From a virus: a DNA stretch of 44,813 nucleotides. The position numbers and the translations under genes are program-made. This document shows, in pieces, positions 39,315 to 44,813 of the stretch (position 1 is its first letter; every line of letters starts with the position of its first letter). The stretch spans positions 1-44,813 of IMG/VR virus record IMGVR_UViG_3300037042_004684; one strand, written 5' to 3'. The notes beneath the pieces are model-generated. The model was given only the letters and a program-made list of their open reading frames with translations, did not search any database and was not told the DNA's origin.

Positions 39315-41711
39315 TCAGAGCAAAGTCGCCCGCTGATGCGCGATTTCAACGGCGTCCACCGAAGCACAGTTGCCCCAGAGTTGATGGTAGTCGCCGTCGA
39401 TGCGCGTGCGGGCGATCTTCGTCCATCCCAGCTCGCGCAACACCGCCGCAAGGGCTTGGTCGGTAAACTTCGGCAGGTTGGTCGAGTCCATCGCGGCCCG
39501 CAGGCAGGACATCGAAAGAATGTCCGGCTGAACCAGCGGGCCGGGCGTGTCGGCAATCGCCTGCGAGACGGAAGCCTGAAGCGGCGACGCGGCGTTGATC
39601 GCAAATTCGCGCAGATACGGCGTGATGACGGCGCGGCCCTTGGGCGAGAACAACGGGCTGAGTTTGTAGTTGCGGAGGTAGGACAAAAGCCCGCCCGCGT
39701 TCTGCGACAGCATGGAAAACAACTTCGTGAAATACTTTTCTCCGCCCATGCGCGAAACGGCGTCGGGAGTTTGTAGTTTCGATTGCACTACAAAGTAGCG
39801 GCGGTCGGAGTCGGTGATGGCGAGCGCGTCCTGATAGTTGGTAAACATGAGGTAGTTCGCGTTGTTGGGGACCATCACGGAGTCCTCGCGCATCCGACGC
39901 ACCGACACGAGTTCGTCGGTGATAAACGGCTTCAGTTTGTCCATCACCGCATGACGGTTCGATCCGATGATGCGGACCTCTTCCATGACGACGAGTTGCT
40001 GACCGTAGGCCCAAGCCGTGTATTTGTCCTCCATCACGAGTTGCGCGGAAACTTTGGTGACGTTGCGCCGACCGAGGACCGCCGACATCGCGGCGGCGAG
40101 GAACGATTTGCCCGCGCCTTGCGCCGACTGGATCAGCGGAGCCCAATTCACTTTCTCGCCCGGTTGCTGGACTTGGAACGCGAAGAAGGATTGCAGAATA
40201 TCCCGGTAATCCGACTCGGCAAAAAGATTTTCAAAATGCCGCGACCAGACCTCGCCCGCTTCGTCGGCGCGGCTGTCGTCAACTTTCAGGTGCGACGGTC
40301 GGTAAACATTTACGTAGGGAATCCCCTCTTCCTGAAAATGCCGTTTGCGCTTCGGCTCGTAGCGCAAGCCCTCGACGGCGGGAACGCTCAAAACTTTGAC
40401 CGCAAAATCCGTTGCCTTGTAACTCGTCTCGCCGGTCTCGGGGGCGGTGTAAAGCGTGTTGAAAACCTCGGGGGAAAACTTGCGGCCCGTGTTCAGGTGA
40501 TAAAACACGTTCTCGGACGTGACGAAGACCAGACCGTCCGCCCACTTGGGTCTCTCGTCCGCACCGGGCTCGTGCTTGGCAATTTCCCGCTTCAGGTCGG
40601 TGACGCTTATCGGCATCCCGCGCTTGCCCAACTCCGAGCGGAGTTTCCCGACCAAAAGTTTTTTCTCCAGACTCCCGAGCGCGGCCCCGGCCTTTGCCAC
40701 CAACGCCGTGCCTTTGTCGATCAGCTCTTCCGTCGAGGGGTTCGACGCAAGCCAGTCCTGAACCTCTTTGCTCGCCCGCTCCGCCAGCTTGGTCGAGGAC
40801 CAGCCCGCGACGGACGCACGGCGCAACACCGACCGGAGAGTCAGCGGGGTGCGGTTGGGGTTTTCCTTCAGAGTTGACCAACGATACGCCGTCTCCTCCG
40901 CGTCCTCGTATTTGCTCCCCTTGGCGCTCCACTCGTCCCAAAGCGTGTAACCCTCCTCGCCGAACTGATGCTTCAACCCCATCGCGGTCTCAATCCATTC
41001 CTGCATCGTGCAGTCCGGGTCGAGGAACGTCAGAGCCTCGCGGGCGTCGTCCAGCTCGACGCCTTCGACCCGCTGGCGCAAATGCTCAAAACCCGTGGGC
41101 TCTGAAACGTGCTGGACGGGAGTTGTCCCCGCGTCGGCGTCCGGGTCAATGTCCGCAGACATAAGCGGCAAACCCTCAACGGATGACACCAGCTCGCCGG
41201 GTTCCTCCCCGGCGAAAATCGTGGGCCAATACATCGGTTGCACCGGCACCTGCGACTCGGAGTTGACCGAGTCAAGCCCGAGCAACTTGGCAATGTGGGC
41301 GACGGCGGCGGAGTAAAGCGTCAGCGGCAGGCGATCCGCCGCAACCAGCACGCGCAGGCGGGGCGAGTCGGCGGTCGAGCTGGCGGTGTGCCAGACGGCA
41401 AAGCTGAAGCCCTGAAGACCGACCCACTTCTGGGCCAGCAAGTCGTCGGCCTGCTTCGGATCGTCCACGTCGAGGGCGACGAGGCTCGCGTGACTCGCGT
41501 GCTCCCCGCGCCGGGGCGACGGCGAAGCGCGGAACGCGGCAGGCACGACGAACTTGGTCTTTTTGGCCGCACCCTGCTCTTTCTTCGGCAAGGCATGATA
41601 CTGCGCCCGCGTGATGGACAGGCGGGTCGGCTCGGCCAAAGCCGCGACCAACTCGGGAAAATTCTTAAACGTGGCGACAACTTCGCCAAGATTCGTGCCG
41701 GTGAAAATCAT
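39315..41711 (-). CDS. Primase-helicase (AEP-like plus DUF5906-like), 798 aa
   Basis: The replication initiator enzyme. The N-terminal primase part has ASLVALDVDDP (residues 76-86, acidic metal-binding motif) and SPRLRVLVAAD (116-126). A PriCT-like region follows (CTMQEWIETAMGLKHQFGEE, about 234-253). The helicase has Walker A AQGAGKS (530-536), Walker B LVVMEEV (573-579), and LMFTNYQDALAITDSDRRYF downstream, as in VirE/DUF5906-type SF3-like helicases. Both primer synthesis and unwinding in one chain. The HTH gene precedes it with ATGA overlap. Confidence 0.88.
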   Translation of the reverse strand: MIFTGTNLGEVVATFKNFPELVAALAEPTRLSITRAQYHALPKKEQGAAKKTKFVVPAAFRASPSPRRGEHASHASLVALDVDDPKQADDLLAQKWVGLQGFSFAVWHTASSTADSPRLRVLVAADRLPLTLYSAAVAHIAKLLGLDSVNSESQVPVQPMYWPTIFAGEEPGELVSSVEGLPLMSADIDPDADAGTTPVQHVSEPTGFEHLRQRVEGVELDDAREALTFLDPDCTMQEWIETAMGLKHQFGEEGYTLWDEWSAKGSKYEDAEETAYRWSTLKENPNRTPLTLRSVLRRASVAGWSSTKLAERASKEVQDWLASNPSTEELIDKGTALVAKAGAALGSLEKKLLVGKLRSELGKRGMPISVTDLKREIAKHEPGADERPKWADGLVFVTSENVFYHLNTGRKFSPEVFNTLYTAPETGETSYKATDFAVKVLSVPAVEGLRYEPKRKRHFQEEGIPYVNVYRPSHLKVDDSRADEAGEVWSRHFENLFAESDYRDILQSFFAFQVQQPGEKVNWAPLIQSAQGAGKSFLAAAMSAVLGRRNVTKVSAQLVMEDKYTAWAYGQQLVVMEEVRIIGSNRHAVMDKLKPFITDELVSVRRMREDSVMVPNNANYLMFTNYQDALAITDSDRRYFVVQSKLQTPDAVSRMGGEKYFTKLFSMLSQNAGGLLSYLRNYKLSPLFSPKGRAVITPYLREFAINAASPLQASVSQAIADTPGPLVQPDILSMSCLRAAMDSTNLPKFTDQALAAVLRELGWTKIARTRIDGDYHQLWGNCASVDAVEIAHQRATLL

Positions 41712-41899
41712 TTTGAAACAAGTCGGGCGGTTTTGAGCGCAGCACGGTAACGCGCCTGAAGCTCGGGGGTGGCAACGTGAAGACCGGCTTCGACGTTGGC
41801 TAGGTAAATCGTGCTGAAGCGAAGCGCACGGGCGAGAATCGACAACTGAACTTTTGCCTTGATCCTCTCGTCTTTCAGGAGTTGGCCGGGAGGTTTCAT
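41708..41899 (-). CDS. HTH transcriptional regulator (Cro/C1-type), 63 aa
   Basis: A small Cro/CI-like helix-turn-helix protein: residues about 5-45 show GQLLKDERIKAKVQLSILAR and ALRFSTIYLANVEAGLHVA, matching the HTH_3 spacing with a YLANVEAG recognition region. No oligomerisation domain follows, so it would act as a minimal repressor. It may bind the ATAC-N7-GTAT or CCCAGCGCTGGG dyads, but that is untested. Coupled to the primase gene by ATGA overlap. Confidence 0.75.
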   Translation of the reverse strand: MKPPGQLLKDERIKAKVQLSILARALRFSTIYLANVEAGLHVATPELQARYRAALKTARLVSK

Positions 41900-42351
41900 G
41901 GCTTCATTGCGGCGTGGAAAGCATTGTCCTTGAGCCGCTCCACCTCAGCGCGGAGGCGTTGAGCCTCCATGCAAGCGGTGTCGCAGACCGTTGTTTCGCG
42001 GGTCACGTCAGCTTTTAGTTGCTCGTTCTCGGCGCGGAGGCGGGCGAGTTCGGACAAAAGCCATGCGACAAGCTTAGCGAGATCAGGCCACGTCTCAGAG
42101 TGCTCGGGGTGTGCGTCCTGCCACATTTTGATTCCGCGTAGATTGGCGGAAAACATTAGGTCGAATGCCGCCTGCTTAGCGGCGCACTCCGCCTTCGCGG
42201 CGGCGAGTTCAGCAAGCACGCGGCGGATGTCGGCGGCGTGCTCCCTCATGTCGGAACCGGCGAGTGTTACGGATTCTTTAACGTATTCACAGGCTAGGGC
42301 AACGGCAAGCAAGCCGTCATCCGTGCGCGGCGTGGCGGTGGGGATGCTCAT
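41896..42351 (-). CDS. Hypothetical coiled-coil protein, 151 aa
   Basis: Helical with an N-terminal segment (TDDGLLAVALACEYVKESVT), a mid segment with HSETWPDLAKLVAWLLSELA and a C-terminal coiled coil (LARLRAENEQLKADVTRETT). No membrane segment or enzyme motif. Flanked by ATGA overlaps. The type is common among small early phage proteins of unknown function. Confidence 0.6.
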   Translation of the reverse strand: MSIPTATPRTDDGLLAVALACEYVKESVTLAGSDMREHAADIRRVLAELAAAKAECAAKQAAFDLMFSANLRGIKMWQDAHPEHSETWPDLAKLVAWLLSELARLRAENEQLKADVTRETTVCDTACMEAQRLRAEVERLKDNAFHAAMKP

Positions 42352-42665
42352 TTGCGGGCCTTTCGTTTGCAGGGGATGCCTGCGGCGGCGAGGGCGGCGC
42401 TAACTGCATCTCTGTAAATCTCTTGGTTGTCCCAATGCAAATTTCCCCAAGTTTCGTCATCTTTGCGGTTGCACATCGCCTTTGCAGCCCGCTCCACAAT
42501 ATCCTCCACGTCGTCCAGCGGGATGACGGCGACCCGGATGGGTTTGGCGCAGCCTGCCGCCATAGCTTCAGCCTGCGAGCGTGCGGCGTGAATCAAGGGG
42601 CTATTGAATCCGGCGATGTGATAATAATTCGCCCACATCACGCGGGGCTTAGGTTTGGTCTTCAT
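42348..42665 (-). CDS. Hypothetical protein, 105 aa
   Basis: A basic, compact protein with KPRVMWANYYHIAGFNSPLI near the start, VAVIPLDDVEDIVERAAKAM in the middle, and Lys-rich C-terminus. Coupled on both sides by ATGA overlaps. No family recognised. Confidence 0.6.
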   Translation of the reverse strand: MKTKPKPRVMWANYYHIAGFNSPLIHAARSQAEAMAAGCAKPIRVAVIPLDDVEDIVERAAKAMCNRKDDETWGNLHWDNQEIYRDAVSAALAAAGIPCKRKARK

Positions 42666-42808
42666 TTTTTAATCTCCACTTGCGCCCGCAGTCGGGCATT
42701 TTCCGCCATTAGGTAAAAGTGCCGCTCCTCGGCCAGCGTCAAGCGTGCCTCTAGGTCGGCTATCATCGCGGCCTGAACCTCGGTTGGAGTTGGGTCTGTG
42801 GCTTTCAT
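42662..42808 (-). CDS. Small helical protein, 48 aa
   Basis: A very short gene from ATG 42808 to TGA 42662, overlapping the next gene by ATGA. It encodes TPTEVQAAMIADLEARL and AEERHFYLMAENARLRAQ, an acidic coiled-coil helix ending in KK. Supported by the coupled overlap and by lack of any other gene in this stretch. Confidence 0.55.
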   Translation of the reverse strand: MKATDPTPTEVQAAMIADLEARLTLAEERHFYLMAENARLRAQVEIKK

Positions 42809-42822
42809 GTTTTTGAGTTGAG

Positions 42823-42834
42823 CCCATCGCTGGG
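42823..42834. other. Palindromic CCCATCGCTGGG element
   Basis: CCCATCGCTGGG, extended to GCCCA-TCGC-TGGGC, followed by a T-rich stretch on the plus strand. It is the reverse complement of CCCAGCGATGGG at 31118-31129 and related to the palindromes at 43693-43704 and 44273-44315. It lies in the short gap between the 48-aa and 158-aa genes. Confidence 0.5.
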
Positions 42835-42852
42835 CGGGTTTTGGTTGTGGTT

Positions 42853-43029
42853 ATGAAATTTAACTACTCGATCCCGATGCCTTCCGCTCCGAGTCACCGC
42901 CAGAATCAGGCGATGATGCGGGAGAACAAGAACCAGCACGCTGTTGCGCTTGGGAAAATGACTTCTCCAGAGAAGGCGAAAGCGGCAAAGATAAACGGAC
43001 AGAAGGGTGGGAATCCGAAGGACTTTTAG
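42853..43029 (+). CDS. Possible small basic protein on the opposite strand, 58 aa
   Basis: From ATG 42853 the frame encodes FNYSIPMPSAPSHRQNQAMM, NKNQHAVALGKMTSPEKA and AAKINGQKGGNPKDF. The basic Lys/Gly-rich end resembles small DNA-binding or ribosome-like proteins, more protein-like than the opposite Ser-rich frame. It lies wholly within the 3' part of the minus-strand 158-aa gene, so one of the two readings is probably incidental. No Shine-Dalgarno. Confidence 0.35.
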   Translation: MKFNYSIPMPSAPSHRQNQAMMRENKNQHAVALGKMTSPEKAKAAKINGQKGGNPKDF

Positions 43030-43336
43030 GCACCGCAAGCCAGTGGGTGTAACGCTCGGCCCCGTTGCCGTTGTCGGGGTAGAACCGACCGGCGCTGATG
43101 AATCCCGAGAGGGCTTCGTATCTGCCCGCCAGCATCGCAATGACTCGGGTGTATTCGCTCGGAGCCGTCTCCGGGGTCTGCCACTGTGGTTGTTTGCGGG
43201 TCAACACCTCTTTGGTGTTCAGGCATTTTGACGCCGGTTCGGTCTTCGCAGATATGGCGCTGAACGAAACGACGGTGAACTCTCCGGGAGTAATCTCGCG
43301 GAGGACTAATTTATACTCGCGGAATTTGGGCTTCAT
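42860..43336 (-). CDS. DUF551-like small early protein, 158 aa
   Basis: Residues 1-105 read like a folded domain ending in YPDNGNGAERYTHWLAVPKS, a pattern similar to DUF551-type phage proteins. The C-terminal ~50 residues are Ser-rich low-complexity (PSVRLSLPLSPSLEKSFSQA) and are antisense to the plus-strand 58-aa frame. Start ATG 43336 fixed by overlap with the gene upstream. Function unknown. Confidence 0.6.
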   Translation of the reverse strand: MKPKFREYKLVLREITPGEFTVVSFSAISAKTEPASKCLNTKEVLTRKQPQWQTPETAPSEYTRVIAMLAGRYEALSGFISAGRFYPDNGNGAERYTHWLAVPKSPSDSHPSVRLSLPLSPSLEKSFSQAQQRAGSCSPASSPDSGGDSERKASGSSS

Positions 43337-43674
43337 TTGATTTTTCCTTGGGCTCTGAGGATTGCGATGATGATTTTGTTGCGGATGTTTTCCGATCCGG
43401 GCCACGACAAAGCCACGGCGAGGACCGTTCTGGCCTCGATCAAAGCGTCCAGCATTTGCGGCGCTGCGGCCACGAGATGCGCCCGCTCGGGCGGGCCGTC
43501 TCGCATTTGGCAAATGATCGCGCCGGAGGACAGACCCCAAGACTCGTCGCGGGGGTCGTGACCGTAGCTCAACTCCGCGTCGCTCGTGACGACGTAGCGG
43601 TGGTCGTGGAACGGGTGTTTGCCCGCGTGTTGCGGACAAGGCATGATTTTCCAAGTTTGGGCTTCGGGTGTCAT
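43333..43674 (-). CDS. Hypothetical early protein, 113 aa
   Basis: Start ATG 43674, 4 bp after the 152-aa gene; a longer upstream frame overlaps that gene and is rejected. Contains MPCPQHAGKHPFHDHRYVVT (Cys and three His, maybe a metal site), LSSGAIICQMRDGPPERAH, and AAAPQMLDALIEARTVLAV, a C-terminal helix common in small phage proteins of unknown function. ATGA overlap with the downstream gene. Confidence 0.62.
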   Translation of the reverse strand: MTPEAQTWKIMPCPQHAGKHPFHDHRYVVTSDAELSYGHDPRDESWGLSSGAIICQMRDGPPERAHLVAAAPQMLDALIEARTVLAVALSWPGSENIRNKIIIAILRAQGKIK

Positions 43675-43678
43675 AAAA

Positions 43679-44137
43679 TTATTTCCATTGCGCCCAGCGC
43701 TGGGTGATTTCTTCACGGTTAAAATACCTCGGGTATTCGTCCAAGTTGATAAAGCCGTAATACTCCCCGACCGTGCGCCAAGCCTGCGCCCGTTGGAGCG
43801 GGTCTTCGGAAGTAAACTGCCCGGTGATGTCCGCGACGCTCTGGCCGGTGAATGACGCCAACTCCTGCAAATCCTCGACCGAGCCAAACCAAGCGGCTTT
43901 GCCGGGATGAAACCGATTGTCTGAGATAAACCCCTCGGGGTGCAGGGTGCAGGTGTCGCATACGATCCGGCGAACCTCCCAGACTTCCCGGCCCGTGTCT
44001 TCGGGCGTTTCAAGCAACTCGCACTCGGGGGCGTAAACGCCGGTTTCGTCAACGAACACGGCGTAGCCGCCGTGCTCAATCGGGTTGGCGTCGCCCAAAT
44101 TGGCGACGAATTTCCATACAGGTTGTTGGCTCTTCAT
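43679..44137 (-). CDS. Hypothetical early protein, 152 aa
   Basis: An acidic protein containing GGYAVFVDETGVYAPECELL, ETPEDTGREVWEVRRIVCDT, and ADITGQFTSEDPLQRAQAWR. It begins downstream of the 28-bp leader repeat (copy B) and the 44208-44241 dyad, so it is probably the first gene of a controlled early transcript. Cys residues (CDTCT) may bind metal. Its last codons overlap a CCCAGCGCTGGG palindrome (43693-43704). Confidence 0.65.
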   Translation of the reverse strand: MKSQQPVWKFVANLGDANPIEHGGYAVFVDETGVYAPECELLETPEDTGREVWEVRRIVCDTCTLHPEGFISDNRFHPGKAAWFGSVEDLQELASFTGQSVADITGQFTSEDPLQRAQAWRTVGEYYGFINLDEYPRYFNREEITQRWAQWK

Positions 44138-44155
44138 TTTGTTTCGGTTTTTGGG

Positions 44156-44183
44156 TTTGTCCCTCCCGGAATGGGTGGGAAAA
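44156..44183 (-). promoter_or_regulatory. 28-bp leader repeat, copy B
   Basis: Exact duplicate of 37071-37098. It lies 18 bp upstream of the start of the 152-aa early gene (44137) on the minus strand, like copy A upstream of the SSB gene. The near-palindromic centre could form a hairpin in the leader RNA. Confidence 0.7.
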
Positions 44184-44207
44184 ATACTTAATTAGTCTTA
44201 CTCTGCC

Positions 44208-44241
44208 GATACGGATTTAGTATCTCCTTGCCGTTGTCAAC
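44208..44241 (-). promoter_or_regulatory. TTGACA and GATAC-N7-GTATC early promoter-like site
   Basis: On the minus strand TTGACA (44240-44235) is followed 15 nt later by TAAATC inside GATAC-TAAATCC-GTATC (44208-44224). The same ATAC-N7-GTAT spacing appears at 5714-5728 and 34075-34089. A -35 plus operator dyad ahead of the early operon is the simplest reading. Confidence 0.5.
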
Positions 44242-44272
44242 AGGTGTTTCGTTTTATTTTTTAGCCAAGGGG

Positions 44273-44315
44273 AGCCCAGCGCTGGGCTCTTTACCCCTCA
44301 GCCCAGCGCTGGGCT
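44273..44315. repeat. Two 16-bp palindromes AGCCCAGCGCTGGGCT
   Basis: Two copies at 44273-44288 and 44300-44315, starts 27 bp apart (roughly 2.5 helical turns). The core CCCAGCGCTGGG also occurs at 43693-43704. The second copy overlaps the stop of the 78-aa gene (TGA 44300-44298). No T-run follows on either strand, so a protein-binding site is more likely than a terminator. Confidence 0.85.
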
Positions 44316-44534
44316 CTCCTGATTCTCCCCGAGCGTGGCGGCGAGCTGGCGTTGGTAACACGGAACACAAACGGTGAGACGAACGGGGAGCGACGTGCGG
44401 GCGGCAAGCGCAACGGCTTGGGCCTTGTCCGGGCATCGGTCGCACACGCGAACGTGGGCAAACGTGCCGTGCAGGCTGGCGGCGTAGCCAAGCCACGCGG
44501 CGGGGAAAGCGTGGGGGTCGAGGTTCGGTTTCAT
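44298..44534 (-). CDS. Small zinc-ribbon-like protein, 78 aa
   Basis: Two cysteine pairs, Cys31-x2-Cys34 (VRVCDRCPDKAQ) and Cys56-x2-Cys59 (VCVPCYQRQL), make a zinc ribbon. First gene of the early minus-strand cluster, just inside the hairpin array. The start ATG 44534 is chosen over overlapping frames because it preserves both Cys pairs. The function is unknown; a transcription- or DNA-binding role is possible. Confidence 0.6.
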   Translation of the reverse strand: MKPNLDPHAFPAAWLGYAASLHGTFAHVRVCDRCPDKAQAVALAARTSLPVRLTVCVPCYQRQLAATLGENQESPALG

Positions 44535-44575
44535 AGGGGCGGGAGGATCGGACGAAAAGAGGTAGGCAATTTCTT

Positions 44576-44653
44576 CCTAGGGTCTTCACCCTAGGAAATT
44601 TTTGCCTAGGGTCTTCACCCTAGGAAATTTTTGCCTAGGGTCTTCACCCTAGG
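44576..44653. repeat. Three 29-bp hairpin units, right array
   Basis: Hairpins CCTAGGGT-CTTC-ACCCTAGG start at 44576, 44605 and 44634, exactly 29 bp apart, with spacers AAATTTTTG (twice) and then AAATTTCTG. The stem and 29-bp period match the left array at 2946-3110, but the spacer is in reverse-complement orientation (left spacer inverted reads AAAATTCTG). The arrays are thus inverted relative to each other. Confidence 0.96.
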
Positions 44654-44682
44654 AAATTTCTGCCTATTTCGCCCGGTGCGGT

Positions 44683-44813
44683 GAGGCGGTGAGGCGGTGA
44701 GGCGGTGAGGCGGTGAGGCGGTGAGGCGGTGAGGCGGTGAGGCGGTGAGGCGGTGAGGCGGTGAGGCGGTGAGGCGGTGCGGTCCGGTGCGGTGAGGCGG
44801 TGAGGCGGTGAGG
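44683..44813. repeat. Octamer tandem array (GAGGCGGT), right end
   Basis: Twelve GAGGCGGT copies (44683-44778), an interrupting block GCGGTCCGGTGCGGT (44779-44793), and two and a half further copies up to the last base. The end overlaps the start of the window in phase when four bases (GAGG) are shared, consistent with a circular molecule cut in this array. Confidence 0.95.

Noticed and set aside
1-44813. Alternative genetic code (stop reassignment)
   Set aside because: All large genes are intact in the standard bacterial code, with TAG, TGA and TAA all used as stops; no suppressor tRNA anticodon could be shown.

Overview
The window looks like the genome, complete or nearly so, of a tailed phage with a contractile tail (myovirus morphology). 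No integrase or long-term lysogeny gene was recognised, so it is probably lytic. Both contig ends lie inside the same 8-bp tandem repeat (GAGGCGGT), as expected if a circular or circularly permuted genome was cut in a repeat the assembler could not cross. The host is not identified. Spanin-like lipoprotein and muralytic genes point to a Gram-negative host. Most genes lack a Shine-Dalgarno sequence and instead overlap the previous stop codon or start with an A/C-rich leader, which suggests a host with SD-independent initiation (Bacteroidota- or Verrucomicrobiota-like; inference only).

Layout. (1) 1-3304 plus the extreme right end form a repeat-dense, gene-poor region. It holds two unrecognised minus-strand genes (254-1965) with a perfect palindromic terminator, a roughly 1.3-kb non-coding stretch with three inverted repeats, five 16-bp iteron-like repeats, long GC-rich octamer arrays, and six 29-bp-spaced CCTAGGGT hairpins. 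A matching hairpin array with a matching octamer array occurs in inverted orientation at 44576-44813, so on a circle the two arrays bracket the two-gene cassette. This is the best candidate for a replication origin, packaging start or undescribed element. (2) 3305-31706, plus strand, carries the late genes: two small genes, terminase small and large subunits, a secreted-looking structural protein, portal (DUF1073-like), Mu F-like head protein, DUF2213 protease/scaffold, decoration-like protein, DUF2184-like capsid, connectors, neck and terminator, DUF3383-like sheath, tube, tail chaperones, tape measure, a Pam3-like simple baseplate, a plug-tailspike fusion, an S74 tail fibre, and a lysis cluster.

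(3) 44534 down to 31676, minus strand, carries the early genes: small unknown proteins, an HTH protein, a primase-helicase, a DUF2800 nuclease, an odd tRNA, a DUF2815 ssDNA-binding protein, an HNH protein, a family A DNA polymerase, a VRR-NUC nuclease, an SNF2-like helicase and, at the very end, a lysozyme-like gene that overlaps the last late gene tail to tail.

How it fits together: the primase-helicase, polymerase, SSB, SF2 helicase and nucleases form a replication/recombination set. The terminase, portal, capsid and connectors form the head, and sheath, tube, tape measure and baseplate the tail. The adhesins carry unusual accessory domains (beta-helix tailspike fused to a baseplate plug, Ig-like insertions, signal peptides on two structural proteins). 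Repeated TAGTTGAC and ATAC-N7-GTAT motifs at intergenic sites are candidate shared promoters or operators.
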